From Mycolicibacterium sp. CBMA 226 (GTDB taxonomy: Bacteria; Actinomycetota; Actinomycetes; Mycobacteriales; Mycobacteriaceae), in assembly GCF_009729075.1 (NCBI RefSeq), contig NZ_VTGY01000020.1, positions 344,456 through 408,455 on the forward strand: a stretch of 64,000 bases of DNA, given 5' to 3'. How positions within the stretch are numbered: the first letter of the stretch is position 1; each line of letters begins with the position of its first letter. The position numbers and the translations under genes are program-made. The notes below the pieces were generated by a model, which saw nothing but the letters and a program-made list of their open reading frames with translations, did no database searches and was not told the DNA's origin. This document shows positions 50,487 through 58,551 of the stretch, one piece after another.

Positions 50487-50517
50487 TGCCGTTACCCCCG
50501 AGACGGCAGGCTCCCGC
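50487..50517. repeat. attR, right 31-bp direct repeat of the element
   Basis: Same 31-bp sequence as 39249-39279 with one difference (A at 50508). ACGGCAGGCTCCC here is the exact complement of GGGAGCCTGCCGT left of attL, showing that this side keeps the chromosomal sequence. Confidence 0.9.
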
Positions 50518-50559
50518 TCTTGTGCGCGGATCACAGGTCCGCCGCATAGTCTCGTCGCC

Positions 50560-51216
50560 GTGACCGAGGCACAGTCCATGAGACCCATCATTCGCGGCAT
50601 CCTCCTGGACATCGCTCCACCACTGATCGCGTACTACGGGTTGCGCGCCGCAGGCGCGTCGGAGTACGCCGCCCTGCTCACCGCCACCGTGCTGGCCGGC
50701 AGCAAGGTCGCCTATGACGCGATCCGGACCCGACGCCTCGACCCGTTCGCCGGCTATCTGATGCTGAACTTCGGCCTGAGCCTGGCGGTGGGGCTGAGCA
50801 CCCTGGACGCCCGGCTGCTGCTGGCCGGCACCACGCTGGTCGGTGGGATCGGCGGGCTGGTCTTCCTGGGCAGTTGTGTGATCGGCACGCCGCTCACACA
50901 GGTCGTGGGAGAACGGCTTCAGGGCGGACCGCAGGACTCCAGTGAGACTGCCGTCACCTATCGCCGCCGGGTGCACGTTCTGCTCTCAGCGATGTGGGGC
51001 ATCGGCTTGATCATCGGGACGGGGGTGCAGCTGGCGGCCATCATCGTCACGTCGGTGGACGTCGCCAACGCCCTGGCCTCGGCATTGTCACTCGCAACCA
51101 CCGGCGTGCTGATGGCCGCGACGGTCATCGTCGGCAAGCGGGCCCGCACCCGGTGGGACGAGCGGGAAGAGCTTGTCCCGGCGACCGCGGAACAAATCAC
51201 CGACCACCAAGGTTGA
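50560..51216 (+). CDS. VC0807-like integral membrane protein
   Basis: 218 residues from GTG 50560 (ATG 50578 is an alternative giving MRPIIRGILLDIAPPLIAYYGLRAAGASEYAALL). About six hydrophobic segments cover most of the length, with short polar loops. The opening RGILLDIAPPLIAYYGLRAAGASEYAALLTATVLAG matches the VC0807 family of small multi-pass proteins of unknown role. It lies just right of attR and its promoter region now contains the element end. It is 29 bp upstream of lon, with which it is probably co-transcribed. Confidence 0.82.
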   Translation: MTEAQSMRPIIRGILLDIAPPLIAYYGLRAAGASEYAALLTATVLAGSKVAYDAIRTRRLDPFAGYLMLNFGLSLAVGLSTLDARLLLAGTTLVGGIGGLVFLGSCVIGTPLTQVVGERLQGGPQDSSETAVTYRRRVHVLLSAMWGIGLIIGTGVQLAAIIVTSVDVANALASALSLATTGVLMAATVIVGKRARTRWDEREELVPATAEQITDHQG

Positions 51217-51245
51217 GCGCAGGAGATTCAACTTTGGAGGTACGG

Positions 51246-53603
51246 ATGTCCGACGCCACAACAGCGCCCATCGCTGTTCCCGTCCTGTTTGTCGCCGAGC
51301 CGATCGTCCTGCCGGGCATGGTCGTGCCCATCGAACTCGATGACGCCGCACGTGCGGCGGTGGATGCGGCCCAGGCGGCCGCTGCCGCCGGCGAGGCCGG
51401 CAAGCTGCTCATCGCACCCCGCCTCGACGACCGCTATCCCACCTACGGTGTCCTGGCGTCGATCGTCCAGGTCGGCCGGGTGCCCGGCGGTGGCGCCGCG
51501 GCCGTCGTCCGGGGCGAGCGCCGCGCGCACATCGGCTCCGGCACCACCGGACCGGGTAGTGCACTGTGGGTCCTGGTGGACGAGGTCGACGAGCCCGCCG
51601 CCACGGACGAGACCCGCTCGCTGGCGGCCGAATACAAGAAACTGCTCCTGGCGGTCCTGCAGCGCCGCGAGGCGTGGCAGATCATCGACGCGGTCAACCA
51701 GATCAGCGCGCCGTCGGCCCTGGCCGACACCGCCGGCTACGCGTCGTACCTGACCGACGTGCAGAAGCGCGAGCTGCTGGAGACCGCCGATGTGGCGCAG
51801 CGGCTGCACCGGCTGATCGAGTGGACCGGCGAGCACCTGGCAGAGGTCGAGGTGAACGACAAGATCGCCGAGGACGTCCGCTCCGGGATGGACAAGCGGC
51901 AGAAGGAATTCCTGCTGCGCCAGCAGCTGGACGCCATCCGTAAGGAGCTGGGCGAGCTGGACGGTAGCGCCGGGGCCGAGGAGCCCGCGGACTACCGGAC
52001 GCGCATCGAGGCGGCCGACCTGCCTGAGAAGGTGCGGGAAGCGGCGCTGCGTGAGGTCGGCAAGCTGGAGCGGTCCAGCGAGCAGACCCCCGAGGGCGGC
52101 TGGATCCGCACCTGGCTGGACACGGTGCTGGATCTCCCATGGAACGAGCGCACCGAGGATTCGGCGGATCTGAAGGCCGCGAGGGAAATTCTGGACGCCG
52201 ATCACCACGGCCTGGACGACGTGAAGGACCGCATCGTCGAGTACCTGGCGGTGCGGGCGCGCCGCGCGCAGCGTGGCATGGCCGTCGTCGGTGGGCGTGG
52301 GTCCGGTGCGGTGATGGTGCTGGCCGGTCCCCCCGGCGTCGGCAAGACGTCGCTGGGTGAGTCGGTGGCGCGGGCGCTGGGCCGCAAGTTCGTCCGGGTC
52401 GCCCTGGGTGGCGTGCGCGACGAGGCCGAAATCCGCGGACACCGGCGCACCTACGTCGGCGCGCTGCCGGGTCGCATCGTGCGGGCCATCGGCGAGGCCG
52501 GCTCCATGAATCCCGTTGTGTTGCTTGACGAGATCGACAAGGTCGGCTCGGACTACCGCGGCGATCCGGCGGCCGCACTGCTGGAGGTGCTGGACCCGGC
52601 GCAGAACCACACGTTCCGCGATCACTACCTGGACCTCGATCTGGACCTGTCCGACGTGGTGTTCCTGGCGACGGCCAACGTCATCGAGAACATCCCCAGC
52701 GCCCTGCTGGACCGCATGGAGTTGGTGCAGATCGACGGCTACACCGAGGACGACAAGGTCGCCATCGCCCGCGATTACCTGCTGCCCCGGCAGGCCGAGC
52801 GGGCGGCACTGACCACCGACGAGGTGACGGTGACGGACGCGGCGCTGCGCAAGATCGCCGCCGACTACACCCGGGAGCCGGGCGTCCGGCAGTTCGAGCG
52901 ACTGCTGGCCAAGGCGCTGCGGAAGGTGACCACGCGGCTCGCGGCCGGTGCCGACGCGGTGACCGTCGATGAACCGGATCTGGTTGAGTACCTGGGCCGT
53001 CCACGGTTCATGCCGGAGTCGGCGGAACGCACCGCGGTCCCGGGCGTGGCGACCGGCCTGGCCGTCACGGGCATGGGCGGCGACGTGCTGTACATCGAGG
53101 CCGGGTCGAACGATGGCGAGCCGGGTCTGCAGTTGACCGGTCAGCTGGGCGACGTGATGAAGGAGTCGGCGCAGATCGCGCTGTCCTACGTGCGGTCGCA
53201 CGCCGCGGAGTTGGGTGTCGATCCTGCCGCGCTCGATCGGCGCATCCACGTGCACGTGCCCGCGGGCGCGGTGCCCAAGGATGGTCCGTCTGCCGGTGTG
53301 ACCATGGTGACCGCTCTGGTTTCCATGGCCACCGGACGGCAGGTGCGTTCTGACGTCGGGATGACGGGCGAGGTCACGCTGAACGGACGGGTGCTGCCTA
53401 TCGGCGGGGTCAAGCAGAAGCTGATGGCGGCCCAACGTGCCGGGCTGACAACGATTTTCATCCCATCTCGCAACGAACCGGATCTGGACGACGTGCCGGC
53501 CGAGGTCTTGGCAGCGCTCGACGTGCGGCCCATGACCGACGTGGCCGACATCATCGCCCAGGCGCTGGAACCGGCGGCCACGGCAGCCACGGTGGCTGCC
53601 TGA
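51246..53603 (+). CDS. lon: ATP-dependent protease Lon (La)
   Basis: 785 residues from ATG 51246, RBS TGGAGG. The N-terminal domain (VPVLFVAEPIVLPGMVVPIEL) binds substrates; the AAA+ domain has Walker A GPPGVGKT and Walker B VVLLDEIDKV; the C-terminal serine-lysine protease has Ser682 in PKDGPSAG and Lys725 in GGVKQKLMAA. It degrades misfolded and regulatory proteins in the cytoplasm. Not all mycobacteria have it: M. tuberculosis lacks Lon, M. smegmatis has it. A long imperfect hairpin follows the gene. Confidence 0.96.
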   Translation: MSDATTAPIAVPVLFVAEPIVLPGMVVPIELDDAARAAVDAAQAAAAAGEAGKLLIAPRLDDRYPTYGVLASIVQVGRVPGGGAAAVVRGERRAHIGSGTTGPGSALWVLVDEVDEPAATDETRSLAAEYKKLLLAVLQRREAWQIIDAVNQISAPSALADTAGYASYLTDVQKRELLETADVAQRLHRLIEWTGEHLAEVEVNDKIAEDVRSGMDKRQKEFLLRQQLDAIRKELGELDGSAGAEEPADYRTRIEAADLPEKVREAALREVGKLERSSEQTPEGGWIRTWLDTVLDLPWNERTEDSADLKAAREILDADHHGLDDVKDRIVEYLAVRARRAQRGMAVVGGRGSGAVMVLAGPPGVGKTSLGESVARALGRKFVRVALGGVRDEAEIRGHRRTYVGALPGRIVRAIGEAGSMNPVVLLDEIDKVGSDYRGDPAAALLEVLDPAQNHTFRDHYLDLDLDLSDVVFLATANVIENIPSALLDRMELVQIDGYTEDDKVAIARDYLLPRQAERAALTTDEVTVTDAALRKIAADYTREPGVRQFERLLAKALRKVTTRLAAGADAVTVDEPDLVEYLGRPRFMPESAERTAVPGVATGLAVTGMGGDVLYIEAGSNDGEPGLQLTGQLGDVMKESAQIALSYVRSHAAELGVDPAALDRRIHVHVPAGAVPKDGPSAGVTMVTALVSMATGRQVRSDVGMTGEVTLNGRVLPIGGVKQKLMAAQRAGLTTIFIPSRNEPDLDDVPAEVLAALDVRPMTDVADIIAQALEPAATAATVAA

Positions 53604-53611
53604 CAACCGAA

Positions 53612-53679
53612 TAACGCGAGCAGGCTCAAATGCTCCTGTTCACCTCATGGTGGTGGGACATTTGGGCCTGTTCGCGTTA
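53612..53679 (+). terminator. Long inverted repeat downstream of lon
   Basis: 21-bp arms, 53612-53632 and 53659-53679, complementary except for two positions that are G-U wobbles in RNA on the plus strand. The loop of 26 nt has its own small stem (CACC/GGTG). It starts 9 bp after the lon stop. It is probably a terminator or 3' stabiliser. Confidence 0.7.
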
Positions 53680-53688
53680 GATGAGCAC

Positions 53689-54078
53689 ATGCCCAACTTC
53701 AATGAAGTGAAACGCCGCGTGGTCCACACGATCCAGCGCCGCCTCGTCAACCCAGTGGGCCGTCAGCTGCCGGTGACCATGCTGGAGACCATCGGGCGCA
53801 AGTCCGGCGAACCCCGGCACACCGCCATCGGCGGCCGGGTGATCGACGGCGCGTTCTGGCTGGTGTCCGAACACGGTGACCACGCCGATTTCGTCCGCAA
53901 CATCAAGGCGAATCCCGCAGTGCGCGTACGCATCAACGGGGAATGGCGCACCGGTACCGCCCATCTGGTACCCGATGACGACCCGGTCGCCCGGCTGCGG
54001 CAACTCCCCCAGCTGAACAGCGCCGTGGTGCGGGTGATGGGCACCGACCTGCTGTCGGTCCGCGTCGACCTCGACTGA
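53689..54078 (+). CDS. F420-dependent nitroreductase-like protein (Ddn family)
   Basis: 129 residues from ATG 53689; the in-frame ATG 53647 would start inside the loop of the lon hairpin and is less likely. NFNEVKRRVVHTIQRRLVNPVGRQLPVTMLETIGRKSGEPRHTAIGGRVIDGAFWLVSEHGDHADFVRNIKANPAVRVRI is the mycobacterial Ddn/DUF385 split-beta-barrel family, which binds F420H2 and reduces quinones or other hydrides. The GRKSG motif is the F420-phosphate binding loop. Convergent with the ABC ATPase gene. Confidence 0.9.
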   Translation: MPNFNEVKRRVVHTIQRRLVNPVGRQLPVTMLETIGRKSGEPRHTAIGGRVIDGAFWLVSEHGDHADFVRNIKANPAVRVRINGEWRTGTAHLVPDDDPVARLRQLPQLNSAVVRVMGTDLLSVRVDLD

Positions 54079-54081
54079 GCC

Positions 54082-55098
54082 TCAGGCGATGTCGACCGAC
54101 GGCGGCTCGTCGGCCAGCTTGATCTCGCGGTGCTCGATGAGTTCGTGGATGCGGTCGGGGCCCAGCCGGGCCCGGAAATCCTTGACCGTGTAGCCGACGA
54201 CCACGCCGTCGGTGAGCGCACGCACCGTCGCCGTGCGCGGAATCCCGAACAGCGGCCCGATCTCACCGAAGTACTCGCCGGGCCCGGCGGTGAACAGCAG
54301 CATCGTCTCACCGTCGGGCATCTCGCGGGTGATCTCGAACCGGCCCTCCTTGACCACGTAGATCAGGTCGCCGATGGTCGTCTGCTCGAACACCAGATCA
54401 CCCGCCTCGAGTTCGAAGACCTCGGGTTCACGGTCGGTGCTGGCGATGGTCGGGATCAGTTCGATCACCCGGTCGGCGATCGGCAGCATGCGGCTGTCAT
54501 GCGTGGCGACCACCACCACACGATCGTCGGCGAGCTCCCGGATGAGCCGCAGCACCTCTTCGACCTGGATGAAATCCAGGTGCGCCGTGGGCTCGTCGGC
54601 CAGGATCAGCGGCGGGTCCAGCGCGATGGCCCGAGCCACCGCGACGCGCTGCTGCTGCCCGCCGGACATGTCACCGGGCCGGTGTGTCATCCGGTGTGAC
54701 AACCCGACCCGGTCCAGCAGTTCCGCGGCGCGCTGCCGGGCCGCGCCCCGGCTCATGCCCGCCGCCCGCATCGGCACCATGACGTTCTCGGCGGCCGTCA
54801 GGCTGGGCACCAGATTGAACGCCTGGAACACGATGCCGACGGTGTTGCGCCGGTAGTCGGTCAGCGCCTTGGGTCCGAGCGCGGTCACGTCGACGCCGTC
54901 GAACAGGATCTGACCGGACGTGGGCTTGAGGATCCCGCCCATGCACGAGAGCAACGTCGTCTTCCCACAACCGCTGGGTCCCAACAGGATCGCGAGCGAG
55001 CCGGCCGACAGCTCGAGTTCGAAATTGTCGATGGGCCTGACCTTGTCGGCGCCCTTGCCGTATTGCACCACCAGGTCGCGAATCTGTAAGCCGCTCAT
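54082..55098 (-). CDS. ABC transporter ATPase fused to a cyclic nucleotide-binding domain
   Basis: 338 residues. The MacB/LolD-type ATPase domain (1-220) has Walker A GPSGCGKTT, signature SGGQQQRVAVARA, Walker B LILADEPTAH and switch His (ATHDSRM). A C-terminal CAP_ED-type domain (about 225-330) shows DLIYVVKEGRFEITREMPDGETMLLFTAGPGEYFGEIGPLFGIPRTATVRAL, with the GEIGPLFGIPRTATV phosphate-binding cassette. A cNMP may thus gate transport. The pair with the following permease matches M. tuberculosis Rv0073-Rv0072 in size and layout (from memory). Start ATG 55098 is 4 bp after the permease stop. Confidence 0.92.
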   Translation of the reverse strand: MSGLQIRDLVVQYGKGADKVRPIDNFELELSAGSLAILLGPSGCGKTTLLSCMGGILKPTSGQILFDGVDVTALGPKALTDYRRNTVGIVFQAFNLVPSLTAAENVMVPMRAAGMSRGAARQRAAELLDRVGLSHRMTHRPGDMSGGQQQRVAVARAIALDPPLILADEPTAHLDFIQVEEVLRLIRELADDRVVVVATHDSRMLPIADRVIELIPTIASTDREPEVFELEAGDLVFEQTTIGDLIYVVKEGRFEITREMPDGETMLLFTAGPGEYFGEIGPLFGIPRTATVRALTDGVVVGYTVKDFRARLGPDRIHELIEHREIKLADEPPSVDIA

Positions 55099-55101
55099 GG
55101 T

Positions 55102-56151
55102 CTATGGCCCCCCGAATGCCATCGCCGGATCGATCGTCACCGCTCTACGCATGCCCGCCAGGCTGGCCACCAGCCCGATGGTGATGGCAACCACCGGGAG
55201 CAACAGGTAGGCCCCGGCCGGCACGTCCACCCGCATCGGAAACATCGGTCCCAGCACCATCGCCAGCAGCACGCCGATCGCCGCGGAGCACACGGCGACG
55301 AAGACGGCCTGCATCGCCAGTCCGGCCATCATCGACTTCGTCTTCACCCCAACGGCTTTGAACACCGCGAAGTCCCGGGTGCGTTCCATCGCCGACATGT
55401 AGATGAACATGCCGATGATCGTCGCGGCCACCACCCACAGCAGGACCGCCATGATGCTGATGGCGTCCACGGCGACCTTCAGCGGCCGCATCATGTCGTC
55501 GATCGCACCGCGGCGGTCCACCAGCCGGTAGCCGTCGAGCGCCTTGGTCGGGTTACCCCGGATGGCCACCGACGCGATCACGGGTTGCCCGCCGTACACC
55601 AGCCGCTGCGCGCCCACCGTCGTCAGGAACAGGTTGGGCTGCTGCGCCAACACCGTGGAGTTGTTGACGATTCCCACCACCTGCAGGTTGTGCGAGGCGA
55701 TGTGCATCTGGTCGCCGATCTTGCGGCCCAGCGTGGATGACACCGCGATCTCGTCGGGCGTGGCGGGTGGGCGGCCCTGCGACATCGCCGGCATGCCCGG
55801 CCCGTTGGTCGGTGCGCCGAACAGATTCATGGTCCGCGGCGTCCCGTTGTCGAGGGCCGTCGTACCCGCGTAGACGAACGCCGCGGCGGCCTGCACGCCC
55901 GGAAGCCTCTGTGCGCGTTCAACTTCGGTCTGCGTGAATGGCGACGAACCCAGGAACGGACCGGCCGCGCCGTTCTGGATCATGAAGTAGTCGATGCCCA
56001 GCGAGTTGACGGTGCTGCTGGCCTCGACGCGGAAACCGTTGGCCAGCCCAGTGAGCACCAGGGTCATCGCGAACACGAACGACGTACCGACCACCGCGAT
56101 GAGAAATCGGCGGCGGCGCCACTGCAGGTCCCGGAACGCCGCGATCAGCAC
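55102..56151 (-). CDS. ABC transporter permease, FtsX/MacB family
   Basis: 349 residues. One N-terminal helix (RRRFLIAVVGTSFVFAMTLVLTGLANGF), a large extracytoplasmic MacB-like domain (about 45-220), then three helices including WVVAATIIGMFIYMSAMERTRDFAVFKAVGVKTKSMMAGLAMQ, the FtsX signature loop, and VPAGAYLLLPVVAITIGLVASLAGMRRA. The protein is the membrane half of the transporter whose ATPase follows. FtsX/MacB transporters work mechanically on periplasmic substrates, not as channels. Substrate unknown. Start ATG 56151; divergent from the TfoX gene. Confidence 0.92.
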   Translation of the reverse strand: MLIAAFRDLQWRRRRFLIAVVGTSFVFAMTLVLTGLANGFRVEASSTVNSLGIDYFMIQNGAAGPFLGSSPFTQTEVERAQRLPGVQAAAAFVYAGTTALDNGTPRTMNLFGAPTNGPGMPAMSQGRPPATPDEIAVSSTLGRKIGDQMHIASHNLQVVGIVNNSTVLAQQPNLFLTTVGAQRLVYGGQPVIASVAIRGNPTKALDGYRLVDRRGAIDDMMRPLKVAVDAISIMAVLLWVVAATIIGMFIYMSAMERTRDFAVFKAVGVKTKSMMAGLAMQAVFVAVCSAAIGVLLAMVLGPMFPMRVDVPAGAYLLLPVVAITIGLVASLAGMRRAVTIDPAMAFGGP

Positions 56152-56231
56152 CTGAGGAATTTAACGTGTTGGCTGACCGCGCAGCAGCAAGATTGCCAAA
56201 GCCGACGGCCGATCGGTGCGACACTGGGCCC

Positions 56232-56564
56232 ATGGCCTATGACGAAGACCTGGCCAACCGGATCCGTGAGCTGCTCGGCCCGGTCGGTGGCATCGAAGAA
56301 AAGCGGATGTTCGGCGGGCTGGCATTCCTGGTGAACGGCAACATGTCGGTGGCAGCGAGTCATGACACCGGCCTGCTGGTCCGGGTTGCGCCCGACGACA
56401 CCGAGAAGTTGCTGGGGCGTCAGCACGTCGAGCTGATGGTAATGGGCGGACGCGAGATGCGCGGTTGGTTGCGGGTCGCGCCCGACGGCCTCAAAACCAA
56501 ACGCCAGCTGCAGAGCTGGGTCGACCACGGCGTCGGGTACGCACGCACCCTGCCACCCAAGTAG
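56232..56564 (+). CDS. TfoX N-terminal domain protein
   Basis: 110 residues from ATG 56232. MAYDEDLANRIRELLGPVGGIEEKRMFGGLAFLVNGNMSVAASHDTGLLVRVAPDDTEKLLG and MGGREMRGWLRVAPDGLK define the TfoX-N/Sxy-N domain, which in Gammaproteobacteria controls competence with Crp. In mycobacteria it is a stand-alone single domain of unknown role. It lies near an endonuclease-III-like gene that starts 36 bp downstream, so a co-transcript is likely. Confidence 0.9.
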   Translation: MAYDEDLANRIRELLGPVGGIEEKRMFGGLAFLVNGNMSVAASHDTGLLVRVAPDDTEKLLGRQHVELMVMGGREMRGWLRVAPDGLKTKRQLQSWVDHGVGYARTLPPK

Positions 56565-56599
56565 CGTTTGCGCGCCGCGCGGACGGGTATGCGTGGCAT

Positions 56600-57262
56600 A
56601 TGGCACGGGATCGACGGGTCGTCGCGCGGTTGCTCGACGCAGCCGGTACGACGTATGCCGAAGATGCCGGGATAACGCTGCGCGACAAGCCGATGCCGCT
56701 GTTCAAGCTGCTGACGCTGTGCATGCTCGCGAGCAAGCCCATCGCCGCGGAGACTGCGGTGGCAGCGGCGCGCGAATTGTTCCGCGCCGGGCTGCGTACC
56801 CCCGATACGGTGCTGACGGCCGACCGCAGCGAGATGATCCACGCTTTCGGCCGCGCCGGATACGCCAGGTACGACGAAAGCTCGGCCACGCGCATGACCC
56901 GCATCGCGTCGCGGGTCAACGACGTGTACGGCGGTGACCTGCGCAACCTGCGCGTCAGGGCGCGCCATGACGTGAAGGCCGCAAGCAAGGCCCTGCAGGG
57001 CTTCGACGGTATCGGCAAGACGGGCGCCGCTATCTTCCTGCGTGAGATCCAGGACGTCTGGACCTGGGCGCAACCGTATTTCGACGATCGCACGCTGGCC
57101 GGCGCGAAGACGCTGGGCCTCCCGACGGATGCCCGGAAGCTCGGTGCGCTGGCCCCGAACCGGAATGCCCGGCTGGCGGCGGCACTCGTTCGGACGTCTC
57201 TCGACGACCCCCTGCGCCGGCGTATCGAAACCTCGCCCGCAAGTACACATTCACATCGATGA
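56600..57262 (+). CDS. HhH-GPD (endonuclease III-like) DNA glycosylase family protein
   Basis: 220 residues from ATG 56600 (MARDRRVVARLLDAAG). The six-helix HhH fold shows LFKLLTLCMLASKPIAAETAVAAARELFRAGLRTPDTVL, the helix-hairpin-helix LQGFDGIGKTGAAIFLREI, and the downstream region VWTWAQPYFDD with an Asp in the catalytic-acid position; the usual catalytic lysine in the HhH (K120-type) is replaced here, consistent with a monofunctional or non-catalytic glycosylase-like protein. No [4Fe-4S] cysteine cluster is seen. Its role is probably base-excision repair or damage sensing. Confidence 0.82.
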   Translation: MARDRRVVARLLDAAGTTYAEDAGITLRDKPMPLFKLLTLCMLASKPIAAETAVAAARELFRAGLRTPDTVLTADRSEMIHAFGRAGYARYDESSATRMTRIASRVNDVYGGDLRNLRVRARHDVKAASKALQGFDGIGKTGAAIFLREIQDVWTWAQPYFDDRTLAGAKTLGLPTDARKLGALAPNRNARLAAALVRTSLDDPLRRRIETSPASTHSHR

Positions 57263-57275
57263 AGGGAACCTCGAC

Positions 57276-58508
57276 ATGGCCGGCTCACCCACATTTGTGA
57301 TCATCGGCGGCGGGCTGGCGGGCGCCAAAGCCGCGGAAGCCCTGCGCAGCAAGGATTTTGGCGGGCAGGTGCTGTTGTTCGGTGCCGAGGACCGGCTGCC
57401 CTACGAGCGTCCGCCGCTGTCCAAGGAATACCTGGCCGGCAAGAAGACCATCGAAGAATTCACGGTGCAGCCGAAGAGCTGGTACGCCGAGCACGACATC
57501 GACCTGCGACTGGGCACCGAGGTGACCACACTCGATCGCACCGCGCACATGGTGGCCTTCAATTCCGGTGATCACGAGCACTACGACAAACTGTTGCTGG
57601 CCACCGGATCCCGCTCCCGCAAGCCTCCGATTCCCGGCTCCGACGCCGACGGCGTGTACTACCTGCGCACCATCGACGACGCCGACGAACTGTTGGCTCA
57701 GCTGGGTGATGGCCATCGGCTCGCCATCGTGGGAGCCGGCTGGATCGGGCTCGAGGTCGCCGCCAGCGCCCGGGGATTGGGCACCGACGTCACGGTCGTG
57801 GAATCCGCCGCCCTACCGCTGCAGTCGGCGCTCGGCCGGGAGGCGGGCGAGGTGTTCTCCGGGCTGCACCGGGACCACGGTGTCGATCTGCGGCTGGGCA
57901 CCACTGTCGATGAGATCACCACCGCCGATCACAGCGCGACGGGGTTGCGGCTCGGCGACGGATCCACCGTCGAAGCGGACGCGGTTCTCGTGGCCGTCGG
58001 TGCCATGCCGAACGTCGAATTCGCCGAGCGCTCTGGCCTGGTGATCGCCGACGGCGGGCTCGCCGTCGACGAGTCACTCAAGACGAGCGACGACGACATC
58101 TTCGCCGCGGGCGACATCGCCGCTGCCGAGCATCCGTTGTTCGGCGTGCCGATCCGTACCGAGCACTGGGCCAACGCCCTCAAGCAGCCCGCCGTCGCCG
58201 TGGACGGAATGCTCGGTACCCCAGGCACTTACGACGAACTGCCGTACTTCTTCACCGATCAGTTCGATCTGGGCATGGAATACGTCGGCTACGCACCGCA
58301 GCACCAGATGACCGTCACCCGAGGCGATCTCGGGACGCGCGAATTCACGATGTTCTGGCTCGACGGCGGGCACCGCGTGCTGGCCGGCATGAACGTCAAC
58401 ATCTGGGAAGGCCTCGACGACATCAAGCAGCTCATCCGGTCGCGGCGGCCCGTTGATGCCGGGGCGCTCGCCGATCCGTCGGTTTCATTGTCCACATTGA
58501 CGGGATAG
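57276..58508 (+). CDS. FAD-dependent ferredoxin reductase
   Basis: 410 residues from ATG 57276. FAD motif FVIIGGGLAGAKAAEAL, the NAD(P) motif LAIVGAGWIGLEVAASARGLG, ATG in LLLATGSRSRKP, and the C-terminal FAD site DDDIFAAGDIAAAEHP are those of rubredoxin/putidaredoxin-type reductases (DUF... Reductase_C end). It transfers electrons from NAD(P)H to ferredoxin, for example supplying P450s such as CYP124 or CYP125 in this region. It resembles Rv1869c from memory. ATG is 14 bp after the HhH gene stop. Confidence 0.92.
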   Translation: MAGSPTFVIIGGGLAGAKAAEALRSKDFGGQVLLFGAEDRLPYERPPLSKEYLAGKKTIEEFTVQPKSWYAEHDIDLRLGTEVTTLDRTAHMVAFNSGDHEHYDKLLLATGSRSRKPPIPGSDADGVYYLRTIDDADELLAQLGDGHRLAIVGAGWIGLEVAASARGLGTDVTVVESAALPLQSALGREAGEVFSGLHRDHGVDLRLGTTVDEITTADHSATGLRLGDGSTVEADAVLVAVGAMPNVEFAERSGLVIADGGLAVDESLKTSDDDIFAAGDIAAAEHPLFGVPIRTEHWANALKQPAVAVDGMLGTPGTYDELPYFFTDQFDLGMEYVGYAPQHQMTVTRGDLGTREFTMFWLDGGHRVLAGMNVNIWEGLDDIKQLIRSRRPVDAGALADPSVSLSTLTG

Positions 58509-58551
58509 CGCGTTTCCATATTCTGTCGTACCCGTCTGCTTTGATGGTGTT

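Larger units (their letters stand above)
39249..50517. mobile_element. Integrated capsid-forming phage satellite-like element (about 11.3 kb)
   Basis: It is bounded by 31-bp near-identical direct repeats (39249-39279 and 50487-50517). It encodes, from right to left on the minus strand, integrase, two HTH proteins, a replication-type protein, several small proteins, HNH nuclease, large terminase, portal, scaffold, major capsid and head-tail adaptor; a few small genes are on the plus strand. No tail, tape-measure, lysin, holin, head protease or clear small terminase is present. Base composition is visibly lower in GC than the host and rich in CTTAG/CTAAG words. Gene content matches capsid-forming phage-inducible chromosomal islands known from other bacteria; assignment is by gene content only. 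Confidence 0.85.

Noticed and set aside
51228..53606. 792-residue minus-strand frame antisense to lon
   Set aside because: Shadow frame caused by GC-rich codon use; lon is unmistakable on the other strand.
53647..53688. Upstream ATG of the Ddn-like gene
   Set aside because: It lies in the loop of the lon hairpin and adds residues not typical of the family; ATG 53689 is preferred.
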